DNA from: a bacterium D16-51
GTDB lineage: Bacteria > Bacillota > Clostridia > Lachnospirales > Lachnospiraceae
Reading direction: 5' to 3'
Assembly: GCA_003612285.1 (NCBI GenBank)
Contig: RAYE01000006.1
Span: forward strand, 1 to 64,000
Length of the DNA: 64,000 nucleotides
Position numbers and translations under genes: made by a program. Positions within the stretch are counted from its first letter, which is position 1. Each line of letters opens with the position of its first letter. The notes beneath the pieces are model-generated. The model was not told the DNA's origin. It made no database searches and saw only the letters and a list, made by a program, of their open reading frames with translations. Positions 42,536 through 50,516 of the stretch are shown piece by piece.

Positions 42536-43360
42536 TTAATCTGCGTCTGCAATCCGGATAAATGTAAAAATGGCATCAACACGGGCTGGCATCTTCCATG
42601 CATCAAGATGTTGCAGCATCTTGATGGCATAGAGACGGCAGTACCACATCTTGGAAGAACGGTGTCTGCCGCCCTCCAGTTTATAATCTATTTTTTCACG
42701 TTTATTTGATCTTTCCACGGAAGTCCGTCTGTTGTATTCCGATTTCCATCCCCCACTGTCCCTTGGCGGTATACGTCAAGGAACTGAGCTTTATACAGCC
42801 GGAAGATAAGATAGAAAGGATTATTGTTTGGAAAGCGGATGCGCTGCATAAAGGGAAGGAGTTTAGCAGCGGCGCTTTCGGTATCACACGGGGTTTTGTC
42901 ACCACGTTTTTTACCTTTTTCGGGTTTTGTTTTTTTATGCTTAACCTGGTTGGCGTAGTTGTCTTTGTCAGACTGCCATAACCGGTTAAAAAAGTCGTAA
43001 AAGGTTCCGACGCCAGGGGTGTCATCAAAGGAAAAACCGCTGGGGATGGCATACAGAGGGGTTATTTTAAGCAGCCTGCACCATTGGGTAATGGAAGTTA
43101 CCAAGTACGGTTGACAGAAGATAGGAACGCAACAGGCAGGAAGGGAAACGTGTGGCGGGTTTGCCAGGCAGGGAATAAAACTCCTGCATGATGGTATCCG
43201 TTTCAGAGAGATCGAGATACCAGAACTTCACAATGATATCCCATGTTTGTTTAGGTACAGCAAAGGGATCAGGAAATAATGCAGGGAACCGGGACACGAA
43301 GGTATCCTGATAGGCGGCATGGCCGCCATAATTAACAGGTAACATAAAAATCGCCTCCAA
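42536..43360 (-). pseudogene. Fragmented IS transposase gene
   Basis: Three - strand frames form one broken transposase. The N-terminal piece (43360-43067) has YGGHAAYQDTFVSRFPALF and VKFWYLDLSETDTIMQEFYS. The middle piece (about 43104-42688) has TPGVGTFYDFFNRLW and LIFRLYKAQFLDVYR. A C-terminal piece (42718-42536) has LEGGRHRSSKMWYCRLYAIK. Frameshifts and an internal deletion, including the DDE core, make it non-functional. Terminal repeats were not identified. Confidence 0.75.
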
Positions 43361-43625
43361 TCAAAAAATGCTTACCGGCTGTGCCGGAATGAAAAGTGCT
43401 TTTTTAATTAAGAGGCGCGAAGCGCCGCATTTTTTGGCTGGTTTGTCAAGTGTTTTTGGCAAAAAAGTGGGGGAATTTTTATTAAACAGGATTTGAAAGC
43501 CGCAAAAAATAAGGGCTGGAGAATCCGAGAGGCTATTTAATGTCAAAGGGGGATAACCTCGTGCCGCAGGAAATAAGTATGCTTTTCGCCGTTTTGCCTG
43601 TTGCTGCTTGTCAAGAACGTATTCA

Positions 43626-43826
43626 TCATTTATCATCACTTTTCCTCATTCTGCTTTGTTTCCCATGCTCTAAATCGTGAATAATGACACGCTTTAACTT
43701 ATCCTCTACGCTTTGGGTACTGGTAGCCGAAAAATGTACCTCGGCTAAATACTTTGTCTTGTCAATCTTCTGTTGTAAACAGGGCGTTAATCGCCCTGTG
43801 GTATTGGTCTGAATGTTGTCGCCCAT
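43626..43826 (-). CDS. Transposon-encoded TnpW-like protein
   Basis: This 66-aa protein has RLTPCLQQKIDKTKYLAEVH and FSATSTQSVEDKLKRVIIHD, a pattern seen in TnpW-type accessory proteins of Clostridia integrative elements. The function is unknown. AGGAGG precedes the ATG. A 92-codon frame that opens MMINDEYVLDKQQQAKRRKA overlaps its end and is probably a truncated next gene of the same element. Confidence 0.6.
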   Translation of the reverse strand: MGDNIQTNTTGRLTPCLQQKIDKTKYLAEVHFSATSTQSVEDKLKRVIIHDLEHGKQSRMRKSDDK

Positions 43827-43851
43827 TGTTCCTCCTTAATGGCAAAAAAAT

Positions 43852-44097
43852 AGAGCATATAGATTTCAGTTACTATTACTAAGGCGGTTAAATATCGAAT
43901 GGATTTTACTCAGAATAAATTTCTATCTGCAAGGCGGAAGATTGAGCTGTAGCGAGTGCTACAGCGATTGATGGTGCTAGATGTCCGGTGGACATCTGTT
44001 AAGCACGGACCGTAGCGGAGCGTAGACCAACGCAGCAGATAAAAATTTAGGCAAGTAAAAACATCGACATTTAACCGCCTTAGTAATATATGCTCTA
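43852..44097. mobile_element. MITE-like element of about 246 bp
   Basis: AGAGCATAT occurs at both ends in inverted orientation, followed inside by TTACTAAGGCGGTTAAATRT in both arms (left arm has about 13 extra bases before it). The interior has GCTGTAGC and GATGTCC/GGACATC stems. No protein is encoded. It lies between TnpW and the Rpn gene. Confidence 0.75.
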
Positions 44098-44126
44098 ACG
44101 CTGTTACTATATTTGATTTTGATTGA

Positions 44127-44987
44127 TTACGCTAATTGCATAACCTCCGCTTCAAGTTCCTTTAATTCGTCTAATGATAATGAGGGAACACATAGTGCGA
44201 TTTCATCAAGTGATAGCTTTCCCATTTTTATCATCCTTTCTGCTGTTTCTCTAGCTTCATCATGCCTTTCACTTCTGATAAACGACTTCATAATCTGTTC
44301 TTCATCAAACAAACTCATCATAATCGTCACAACCTCCTTTTCTCTCTGCGCTAAATATTCCCTTAAAACATTCCTGTCCTTGCATATGCGGATTGTTTCC
44401 GTGACTGCCTTTTGTGTCATTCCGTGCTGTTTTGTCTGTTCGTTAAAAACTTTACAGAAAATAATGTACTGATTGATAATGTCGTCTGTATCACTTTCAT
44501 AGATAACCTTTGCTTTTACCTCAATGTCTATATCCGCACCCTCAAAAAATTCTTTAGACAGAGATATTTTATCGGGTTTCCTTCCTTTGTTTCCCGTAAA
44601 AATCACATAAAGTTCAGGCTTTGGCATTTTTACTTTCTTGCTTTTGTAATAGTCTTGGCTGGTACGCTGAAAATATTCGTGATAACTCTGCGCAAGATAC
44701 AGCAAAATTCTTACTAAAATATTCACTGTCCATGTTGACTGCGCCTCTACAAGTATCATCAGCTTATTATTGACAATAAAACCTAAATCGTTATACAGAT
44801 TATCAGTCAGCACATTTGTGATTGTTACATCTGTAAGGGAGTCTTCTGTCGCTGTGGTATCCTCTGGGTGGAGCGTTTTATATAGCTTTAGCAGATAACT
44901 CTTGTTTTGAAAAAGGTCAAGAAATACGCTGTTTTTTGCTGTACGCTTTGCCATGACTTCCTCTATCTGTTTTGTATCGTCATGCAC
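44127..44987 (-). CDS. Rpn-family PD-(D/E)xK nuclease/transposase-like protein
   Basis: This 286-aa protein of the Rpn/PDDEXK_2 family is linked to recombination-promoting nuclease activity. It has NSVFLDLFQNKSYLLKLYKT, then NDLGFIVNNKLMILVEAQST, where D, E and Q fit the nuclease core (the lysine is replaced by glutamine, as in some Rpn proteins), and LYVIFTGNKGRKPD. The C-terminus is helical. It appears intact. These genes are often variable within a genome. Confidence 0.83.
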   Translation of the reverse strand: MHDDTKQIEEVMAKRTAKNSVFLDLFQNKSYLLKLYKTLHPEDTTATEDSLTDVTITNVLTDNLYNDLGFIVNNKLMILVEAQSTWTVNILVRILLYLAQSYHEYFQRTSQDYYKSKKVKMPKPELYVIFTGNKGRKPDKISLSKEFFEGADIDIEVKAKVIYESDTDDIINQYIIFCKVFNEQTKQHGMTQKAVTETIRICKDRNVLREYLAQREKEVVTIMMSLFDEEQIMKSFIRSERHDEARETAERMIKMGKLSLDEIALCVPSLSLDELKELEAEVMQLA

Positions 44988-45051
44988 TTTAACACCTCAA
45001 TTTCTAAAAATCTGTGACACAAGATACGATATATCCTGTTCCTGCCGCACT

Positions 45052-45282
45052 TCAATTATACAAAAAAACGCCTGTCTTTACAATAAAATTCACATTAAAT
45101 TTCTTCCTCCCTCCGTTTCGTTTTATTTTGTTGCCTGTTATGCTGTCAGCTTTCGTTCTGAAGCTCCCTGTGCCGCTGTGGCTGAAAAACAACTCCGCAA
45201 CAATGGTCTGCCCGTTCCTGTGTGTCGTGATGATACCGTCCGGCTTTCGGGACGGGGCGGGCGTTTCGTTCTTTTCTGTCAA
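45052..45282 (-). pseudogene. Possible fragment of a transposon accessory gene
   Basis: A 76-codon - strand frame contains SRKPDGIITTHRNGQTIVAE and LFFSHSGTGSF, which resembles small accessory proteins of Tn4451-type elements, then loses similarity. No start site with a good ribosome sequence is visible. Assignment is tentative. Confidence 0.3.
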
Positions 45283-45369
45283 TGGGTCGCTCCTTTCTTT
45301 GGGCGCGGAAAAGGGATTTACCGTAATCGGAAAATCCCTCTCTGCTGTTGGCTGTTCGGTTTTGCTGTT

Positions 45370-45592
45370 TTACTGTACGGACGCGGCGGCTCTTTTCCTT
45401 TTTCGCTTCTTCGCTTTCCACCCGCATTTTTTGATTTCCTGTTCTGTCGGCTCTGCAAGCTGTGTCAGTTCGTTCTCAAACCTGCCGATATGGTTGAAGT
45501 ATATCCCGATATGCTGAATGGCGTATCTTGCCCGTTTCTGGTCGTGCTCATGCACTTCGATTTTGCTGATAAACTCGTTGAGGATACATTGA
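45370..45592 (-). pseudogene. C-terminal fragment of a large serine recombinase
   Basis: The - strand frame CILNEFISKIEVHEHDQKRA, YAIQHIGIYFNHIGRFENEL ends in a lysine-rich tail. This is the terminal region of Tn4451/Tn916-type large serine recombinases (TnpX/TndX-like). The catalytic N-terminus is absent and the fragment is joined in another frame to the methyltransferase relic. Confidence 0.65.
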
Positions 45593-45782
45593 TTGTGTGT
45601 ATGCCACTTCTGGTTGTGTATTCTATCAGGTTTGCTGTAATTTCTTTCCGGATTTTCGGTTTAATAAAGTGAAAAACTCCACTGCTAAAAATAATGTCAT
45701 AGTATTCGGTTGCACGAAAATCGGTTATGTCAGCCTTTAAAAAGTCTACATAAGTATTGCATTTTTCGGCAAGTTTTTTTCC
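45585..45782 (-). pseudogene. Internal fragment of a SAM methyltransferase
   Basis: The - strand frame has GKKLAEKCNTYVDFLKADIT, YYDIIFSSGVFHFIKPKIRK and SGIHTINV, the central motifs (acidic loop and post-I region) of a class I methyltransferase of the TehB type. Both ends are lost: upstream it is fused to an XRE fragment and downstream to the recombinase tail. Confidence 0.6.
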
Positions 45783-45900
45783 TTTTTCCATTTTCCCATT
45801 TCGATACTGTCTGAAAGGAAACATTCAGCTTATCTGCCAAGATTTGTTGTGTATAGCCTAAAGCTTTTCTTTTAGCCATAATTACTGATCCAATATTCAT
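45781..45900 (-). pseudogene. N-terminal fragment of an XRE regulator
   Basis: From the - strand ATG at 45900 the frame reads MNIGSVIMAKRKALGYTQQI then LADKLNVSFQTVSKWENGKR, a classic helix-turn-helix of the Cro/C1 family. It then runs out of register into the methyltransferase fragment. Only the DNA-binding part remains. Confidence 0.7.
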
Positions 45901-46186
45901 CTAAACATCCCCCTGATTTTCTTTTGCTTCTATATTACCATAAAAAATAAAAAGAATATAACCGTGTCGGTTAGTTCATCATATAAATTCAACTGGTAGT
46001 AGAAACTTAAAATATGTGATGGTGCATCGTTCAGATTATTCGCTCTAGCCAAATTATAAGTTCTGTGTTACACTTGTTTTATCCTAAACGGAAAGAAGTA
46101 AAATAAAATGGCACAGGCTCAAGTGTTAGAAATTTTTGATGAGGATTACAAGTTTCCGGCTTAAACTTAAAATAGGAGGCTGATAA
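45901..46186. other. Right edge of the mobile island
   Basis: This AT-rich sequence has no recognised gene. A very small + strand frame at 46108-46164 (MAQAQVLEIFDEDYKFPA) follows GGAAAGAAG, but 18 codons without a known homologue are not enough to call a gene. Confidence 0.35.
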
Positions 46187-46846
46187 ATGCAGTTAACAGA
46201 ATACATTCCAGATTACGTTGTGTTCGATTTAGAAACAACAGGGATTTCCTGGAAGCAGGATGAAGTGATAGAAATATCAGCAGTAAAAGTGCATAATCAT
46301 AAAATAGTTTCTGAATTTACTACTTTGGTTAATCCAGGATGTGAAATTCCATACAGCGCCAGCCGGATTAACGGAATTACAGATGATATGGTAAGGGATG
46401 CGCCAGTATTTGAAACAGCTCTGGCGGACTTCCTTGCTTACATAGAAGATTACGTTTTGGTAGGGCATAATATCCATGCTTTTGATATGAAATTTATTTA
46501 TAGGGATTGTGAACGGTATTTTGGGAAAGTACCAGGGAATGATTATGTAGATACATTGAAAGCTGCCAGGTCCTGCTTGCCGCAGTTAAGGCATCATAAG
46601 CTGACGGATTTGGCGGGATATTATGGAATTTCTGTAGATGGGGCACACAGGGCATTAAATGACTGCCATATGAATCAGGCTGTTTATGAATGTTTAGGAA
46701 AAGAACCTGGTATGGACCTATCGTTTATGAAGAAGTGCCCGAAGTGTGGGAAACGGATGAAAAAAAGAAATGGGAAGTTTGGGATGTTTTGGGGATGCAG
46801 CGGATATCCGGGCTGCAGGCATACGGAAAATATATCTACGTTGTAG
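46187..46846 (+). CDS. DnaQ-like 3'-5' exonuclease with zinc finger
   Basis: This 219-aa protein has an exonuclease domain (about 1-170) with VVFDLETTGISW (ExoI, D and E), VGHNIHAFDMKFI (ExoII) and HRALNDCHM (ExoIII, HxAxxD), the DEDDh plan of the DNA polymerase III epsilon family. The C-terminal 35 residues form a C4 zinc-ribbon, CPKCGKRM ... CSGYPGC, as in topoisomerase I tails. It probably processes DNA in repair rather than acting as replicative proofreader. AGGAGG precedes the ATG. Confidence 0.9.
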   Translation: MQLTEYIPDYVVFDLETTGISWKQDEVIEISAVKVHNHKIVSEFTTLVNPGCEIPYSASRINGITDDMVRDAPVFETALADFLAYIEDYVLVGHNIHAFDMKFIYRDCERYFGKVPGNDYVDTLKAARSCLPQLRHHKLTDLAGYYGISVDGAHRALNDCHMNQAVYECLGKEPGMDLSFMKKCPKCGKRMKKRNGKFGMFWGCSGYPGCRHTENISTL

Positions 46847-46852
46847 ACTGTA

Positions 46853-46913
46853 CCCCGCTGCTTTGCAGCGGGGGATTTGAATGAAGCGATACTTTAATCA
46901 GTATCGCTTTTTT
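46853..46913 (+). terminator. Two hairpins ending the exonuclease gene
   Basis: CCCCGCTGC/GCAGCGGGG (46853-46873) is followed by AGCGATACT/AGTATCGCT (46885-46908) with a T6 run, a strong intrinsic terminator. Confidence 0.88.
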
Positions 46914-47061
46914 GTGTGGCTTCCTGCGTATGCAATGGGCCAAATGCGATGCTGACAAGCACAATTCAGGGGGAGTGGATTATAATATTAGTAAAGATAT
47001 TTAGGGAACCCTTGTTCTGGATGAACAGTACTTAAGAGCTTTAAAGCGAAAGGAGAACGAA

Positions 47062-47940
47062 ATGAGAAAAGATGTGAAATGGGATGAACGGTTTAATATT
47101 GGCGTGGATGTTGTAGACCAGGAGCACCAGAAGCTTTTTTCGATTGTACGCAGGCTCGTAAACCTTAGTGAGGATGAGAAAAGCAGGAAGTGGGCATGTG
47201 CAGAGGGGATTAAGTATTTTAAGTATTATACGGCAAAGCATTTTGCCCAGGAAGAGAGGTATATGCGTTCTATTGGATACAGTGGCTATAAGATGCATAA
47301 ACAGTTACATGATGATTTAAAGGGCAGGACGCTTCCGGTTCTTGAGAAGGATTTGGAGGAGTCAGGGTATGCTGCAGAAGCTATCCGGCACTTTCTTGGG
47401 ATTTGTGTTGGATGGCTGACAGGCCATATTATTCTTGAGGACTGCGCTATTACAGGGAAGATTGCCAGCAGATGGGGCGAAGCCCATCCGGGTGAGGCGG
47501 GGCAGCTGGAAAACGCGCTGCTATGCGTAATAGAAGATGTTTTTAAGCAGCAGGCAGAAGTTGTCAGCGAGCGGTATTTCGGGGAAAATTTTGGAGACTG
47601 TCTTTTTTGCCGTATGGATTACCATACACTGGAGAATAAGCAGCTGCATATTTTTCTTGCATATGAAGAGCGGCTTGTTTTCCAAACAGTGGGCGGCATG
47701 CTTGGAATGAAGCTGAAAAAGGTTGACAGTATGGTTTTAGGCGCTGCCAGGCAGCTTAGCCGGCAGCTGATGAAACAGGTTGGCGCATTTTTTGGGGAAA
47801 CTGGGAAATACCAGTTTGAGGAGGACCATATCTTGACAAGAGAACAATTTGAGCATGAATTTGCGGCAGGTTATCCGCCGTATAGCCTGCTTTTTGATAC
47901 AGGGGCGGGCTACTTGGCTTTTTGTGCAAAAATCCGGTGA
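47062..47940 (+). CDS. Bacteriohemerythrin with C-terminal CheX-like domain
   Basis: In this 292-aa protein, residues 1 to about 130 form a hemerythrin domain: WDERFNIGVDVVDQEHQKLF, then HFAQEERYMRSIGYSGYKMH, and WLTGHIILEDC give the di-iron ligands that bind oxygen. Residues about 150-292 fold like CheX/CheC-type domains (LHIFLAYEERLVFQTVGGML, VLGAARQLSRQLMKQVGAFF), but without the ExxN catalytic pair. This fusion suggests an oxygen or redox sensor linked to signalling. AAAGGAG precedes the ATG. Confidence 0.78.
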   Translation: MRKDVKWDERFNIGVDVVDQEHQKLFSIVRRLVNLSEDEKSRKWACAEGIKYFKYYTAKHFAQEERYMRSIGYSGYKMHKQLHDDLKGRTLPVLEKDLEESGYAAEAIRHFLGICVGWLTGHIILEDCAITGKIASRWGEAHPGEAGQLENALLCVIEDVFKQQAEVVSERYFGENFGDCLFCRMDYHTLENKQLHIFLAYEERLVFQTVGGMLGMKLKKVDSMVLGAARQLSRQLMKQVGAFFGETGKYQFEEDHILTREQFEHEFAAGYPPYSLLFDTGAGYLAFCAKIR

Positions 47941-48002
47941 CTGCCAGGAAGATGCAGGCTGAAACAAAGTATACCAAAAAATATGCGAATGATGCCGTAT
48001 TA

Positions 48003-48031
48003 TTGGAAATTGCTTTTCTTTTTGATACAAT
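48003..48031 (+). promoter_or_regulatory. Candidate promoter of the two-component operon
   Basis: TTGGAA (48003) and TACAAT (48026) are 17 bp apart, about 70 bp before the kinase start. Confidence 0.5.
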
Positions 48032-48101
48032 ATTTTAGATTGCCAAAAGGTGGATTCGTGGAATAGGCAGCAGATATACCAAGAAGAAAGGGGACGGTGG
48101 G

Positions 48102-49463
48102 ATGCTGGGTGGTTCTGTATATATAGCGCTGCTCCGGTTTGCATTAAGCCTTGCAGGAGTAATTATATTGTTTTCAATGATTAGTGAACCGCGTTTTAGC
48201 AGGAAAAAAACAGTGGCCTGTTATTTGTGTTTTAGTATTGTCCTGCTTCTTTTTGCCTGCATCTGGTACATCATTGACTGGGAAAGCTGCATAAGGATGG
48301 TTGCCTTTATTATGTATATCTGTTTTATGCTGTTTGCGCTATATATGAGTAACGACCTTCTGTTTTTGCGGATATATAAACTGGCGCTTGTCTTTTATCT
48401 GATGGCGGTATTCCTGATTGGAGGGATTGAAGTTGCAATTATTTTTTTTGATAGAAATGTATGGGCGGATATTGTTACGCGCATTCTGCTGATTCTTTTA
48501 ATGATATTTTTCATTGAGAAAAAAATAAAAATGCCTATCCGGGAATTTAGCTATTATGTTGAAAATGAGTTGGATAGGTTTAGCGCTACGGTTATGGTTA
48601 TTAGCATTCTTTTTGGGATTGGTTTTATATTAAATCCCAATGTTAAGGAGCAGACGCCGTTCCGCCTTTTTCAGATTTTAATGAATTTTTTCCTGACGGG
48701 GGCCTTGCAGCTTTTGATTTACAGGCTTTATCTGCATATTGGCAAGGAAAGGGAGTATCAGGAAGAAAACCAGCTTATGCAGATGAACCACAGGCTGCTT
48801 GAGCGGAATATGGAACTGGTGGAGGAAGCGGCTGAAGCAGGGAAGCGGATACGCCATGATGTAAGGCATCATAATATGGTAATTGCAGAATACGCCTGCA
48901 GGGGGCAGTTTAAGGAGTTGATGCAGTATCTGGAAGAATATAAGGAAGGGTTAAATAATGGAATACCAAGAGTGATATGTGCAAATACTGCTGTTAATAA
49001 TATACTTTCTGCCTATACTAGAAGGGCGGAAGAAGAGCAGATTAAGGTTACGCTGGAAGTCGAGGTTGAGAAGGATTTGGCGATACCAAATATAGATTTG
49101 GTTACAATACTTGCAAATGCTTATGAAAACGCGATTTTTGGCTGTATGGAGGTAAAAAAGCAGTCAAAGGACAGGGAATGTTTTATTGATCTTAGGATTA
49201 AAAGGAAAAAAAATAAGCTGGTCATTTATTGCAGCAACACATGCAGGATGGAAACGGAGTTTAAGAATGGACAGCCAAAGCCTGAATTTACAGGCGGCAT
49301 TGGCGTGTCAAGCATTATTAAGACAGCAGAGAATTTTGATGGGGAATATGATTTTAAAAATAATAATGGGGTATTTATATTCCGGCTGATTATGAATATA
49401 CCAGCTTCACAGGAAAATCTAAAAGGAAAGGGGCATCTATATGTATCTGATAGCGCTCTGTGA
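48102..49463 (+). CDS. AgrC/GHKL-type sensor histidine kinase
   Basis: In this 453-aa membrane kinase, residues 1 to about 215 hold six or seven membrane helices. A coiled helix leads to the phospho-acceptor motif GKRIRHDVRHHNMVI (about 246-260). The GHKL ATPase has VTILANAYENAIFG (N-box) and GGIGVSSIIKTAENF (G-box). The layout matches the AgrC/BlpH group that senses peptides. It overlaps the regulator gene by 23 bases. No agrB or agrD is in the window. Confidence 0.88.
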   Translation: MLGGSVYIALLRFALSLAGVIILFSMISEPRFSRKKTVACYLCFSIVLLLFACIWYIIDWESCIRMVAFIMYICFMLFALYMSNDLLFLRIYKLALVFYLMAVFLIGGIEVAIIFFDRNVWADIVTRILLILLMIFFIEKKIKMPIREFSYYVENELDRFSATVMVISILFGIGFILNPNVKEQTPFRLFQILMNFFLTGALQLLIYRLYLHIGKEREYQEENQLMQMNHRLLERNMELVEEAAEAGKRIRHDVRHHNMVIAEYACRGQFKELMQYLEEYKEGLNNGIPRVICANTAVNNILSAYTRRAEEEQIKVTLEVEVEKDLAIPNIDLVTILANAYENAIFGCMEVKKQSKDRECFIDLRIKRKKNKLVIYCSNTCRMETEFKNGQPKPEFTGGIGVSSIIKTAENFDGEYDFKNNNGVFIFRLIMNIPASQENLKGKGHLYVSDSAL

Positions 49464-50169
49464 TGATGAAATATCAGAATTGAAGAAGGCAGAACAGATG
49501 CTGGGCAGTTATAAGGAAAAATATTCTGATAAAGATATCAGGACAGATTATTTTAAGAGTGCCAGGGAGCTTCTTGAAATGGTTAGGAATGAAGGCTATA
49601 TGCCGGATTTGCTGCTTCTGGATATTTATATGCCAGACAAGATGGGGATAGAGGCCGCAAAGGAATTGCGTGATATGGGGAATAAAAGCCGGATCGTATT
49701 CCTTACGACATCAAAAGAACATGCGCTAGAGGCTTTTGGGGTAAATGCAGTGCAGTATCTGGTAAAGCCGGTATCAGAATCTATGCTGTTTCCGTTATTG
49801 GACAGGCTTTTGGAAGACATAGAACGGGAACGGAAGAAGTATCTTGTCTTGCGGGTGAAAGGAAGAGTTCAGCGTGTGCCGGTTGATGAAATTGTATATT
49901 GTGAGGCACAGGGAAAGACACAGTGCCTTCATCTTGCAGATGATACGCAATGTATGCTGCGTGTTACAATGGCAGAGATTTATGGATTGTTGTCTGGATA
50001 TCCGGAGTTTGTAAGGGTAGGGATTGCGTACATTGTGAACCTTGGTTATATTGACAGCCTGAATGCACAGGATATCAGCCTGAACTCGGGGATGAAGATT
50101 CATTTGCCAAGAGGTTCATATAAAACTTTAAAAGAGCAGTATTTCCAGTACTATTGTGGGAGAGGGTAA
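49441..50169 (+). CDS. LytTR-family response regulator
   Basis: In this 242-aa regulator the receiver domain (1 to about 120) has ALCDDEISE, LLLLDIYMPD with the phospho-accepting Asp, and YLVKPV. The LytTR DNA-binding domain (about 140-238) has VDEIVYCEAQGKTQCLHLAD and PEFVRVGIAYIVNLGYID. It is the partner of the overlapping kinase. LytTR regulators bind paired direct repeats upstream of target genes; none was identified with confidence. Confidence 0.92.
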   Translation: MYLIALCDDEISELKKAEQMLGSYKEKYSDKDIRTDYFKSARELLEMVRNEGYMPDLLLLDIYMPDKMGIEAAKELRDMGNKSRIVFLTTSKEHALEAFGVNAVQYLVKPVSESMLFPLLDRLLEDIERERKKYLVLRVKGRVQRVPVDEIVYCEAQGKTQCLHLADDTQCMLRVTMAEIYGLLSGYPEFVRVGIAYIVNLGYIDSLNAQDISLNSGMKIHLPRGSYKTLKEQYFQYYCGRG

Positions 50170-50227
50170 ACTGATGTTTACTATAGTGTCACTGTTATAT
50201 CATTTTTTTAATAATATCTGAGAAAAG

Positions 50228-50261
50228 CCGGATGGGCATTTGTTGCCGCATCCGTTTTTTA
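50228..50261 (+). terminator. Terminator of the two-component operon
   Basis: CGGATGGGCA pairs with TGCCGCATCCG with a small bulge, followed by TTTTTT. The post-terminator repeat begins in the T run. Confidence 0.85.
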
Positions 50262-50356
50262 TTTGATAGGAAATTACGCTGTAACGTAGTGGTTATCGAC
50301 AAGAATTGCGAAGCAATTCTTGTTAGGGCACCAGCGCTGGCGGTGCCCTTTTTTGT
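50255..50356 (+). repeat. Structured intergenic repeat with terminator, copy B
   Basis: GATAGGAAATTACGCTGTAAC, with GTAGTGGTTATCGA next, is almost identical to copy A at 4040. The hairpin CAAGAATTGC/GCAATTCTTG has a GAA loop here (TTT in copy A). The terminator GGGCACC/GGTGCCC has exchanged a C-G for a G-C pair relative to copy A, so pairing is kept. It ends in TTTTTTG. Confidence 0.75.
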
Positions 50357-50378
50357 TAAAAAATTTTTGAAATAACAG

Positions 50379-50407
50379 TTGACAATTGTTGAAAAGAAAG
50401 TTATAAT
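50379..50407 (+). promoter_or_regulatory. Sigma-A promoter of the polyol PTS operon
   Basis: TTGACA (50379) and TATAAT (50402) are both consensus, with a 17-bp spacer. It lies 110 bp before the dehydrogenase start. A DeoR-type regulator is encoded in the same operon. Confidence 0.88.
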
Positions 50408-50516
50408 GGGTTTAACACTATTGAAGCAACAAAAAAGTTTGAGACTATAATGATGCAAAAGGGAGAATTGTTGTTTCAAAATATACAGGAAAAGGAAAAG
50501 AAAGGAGTATTTGGTT

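Noticed and set aside
44412..45672. Long + strand frames (101-239 codons) opposite the Rpn gene and recombinase debris
   Set aside because: They are shadows of - strand genes and fragments that have recognisable motifs.
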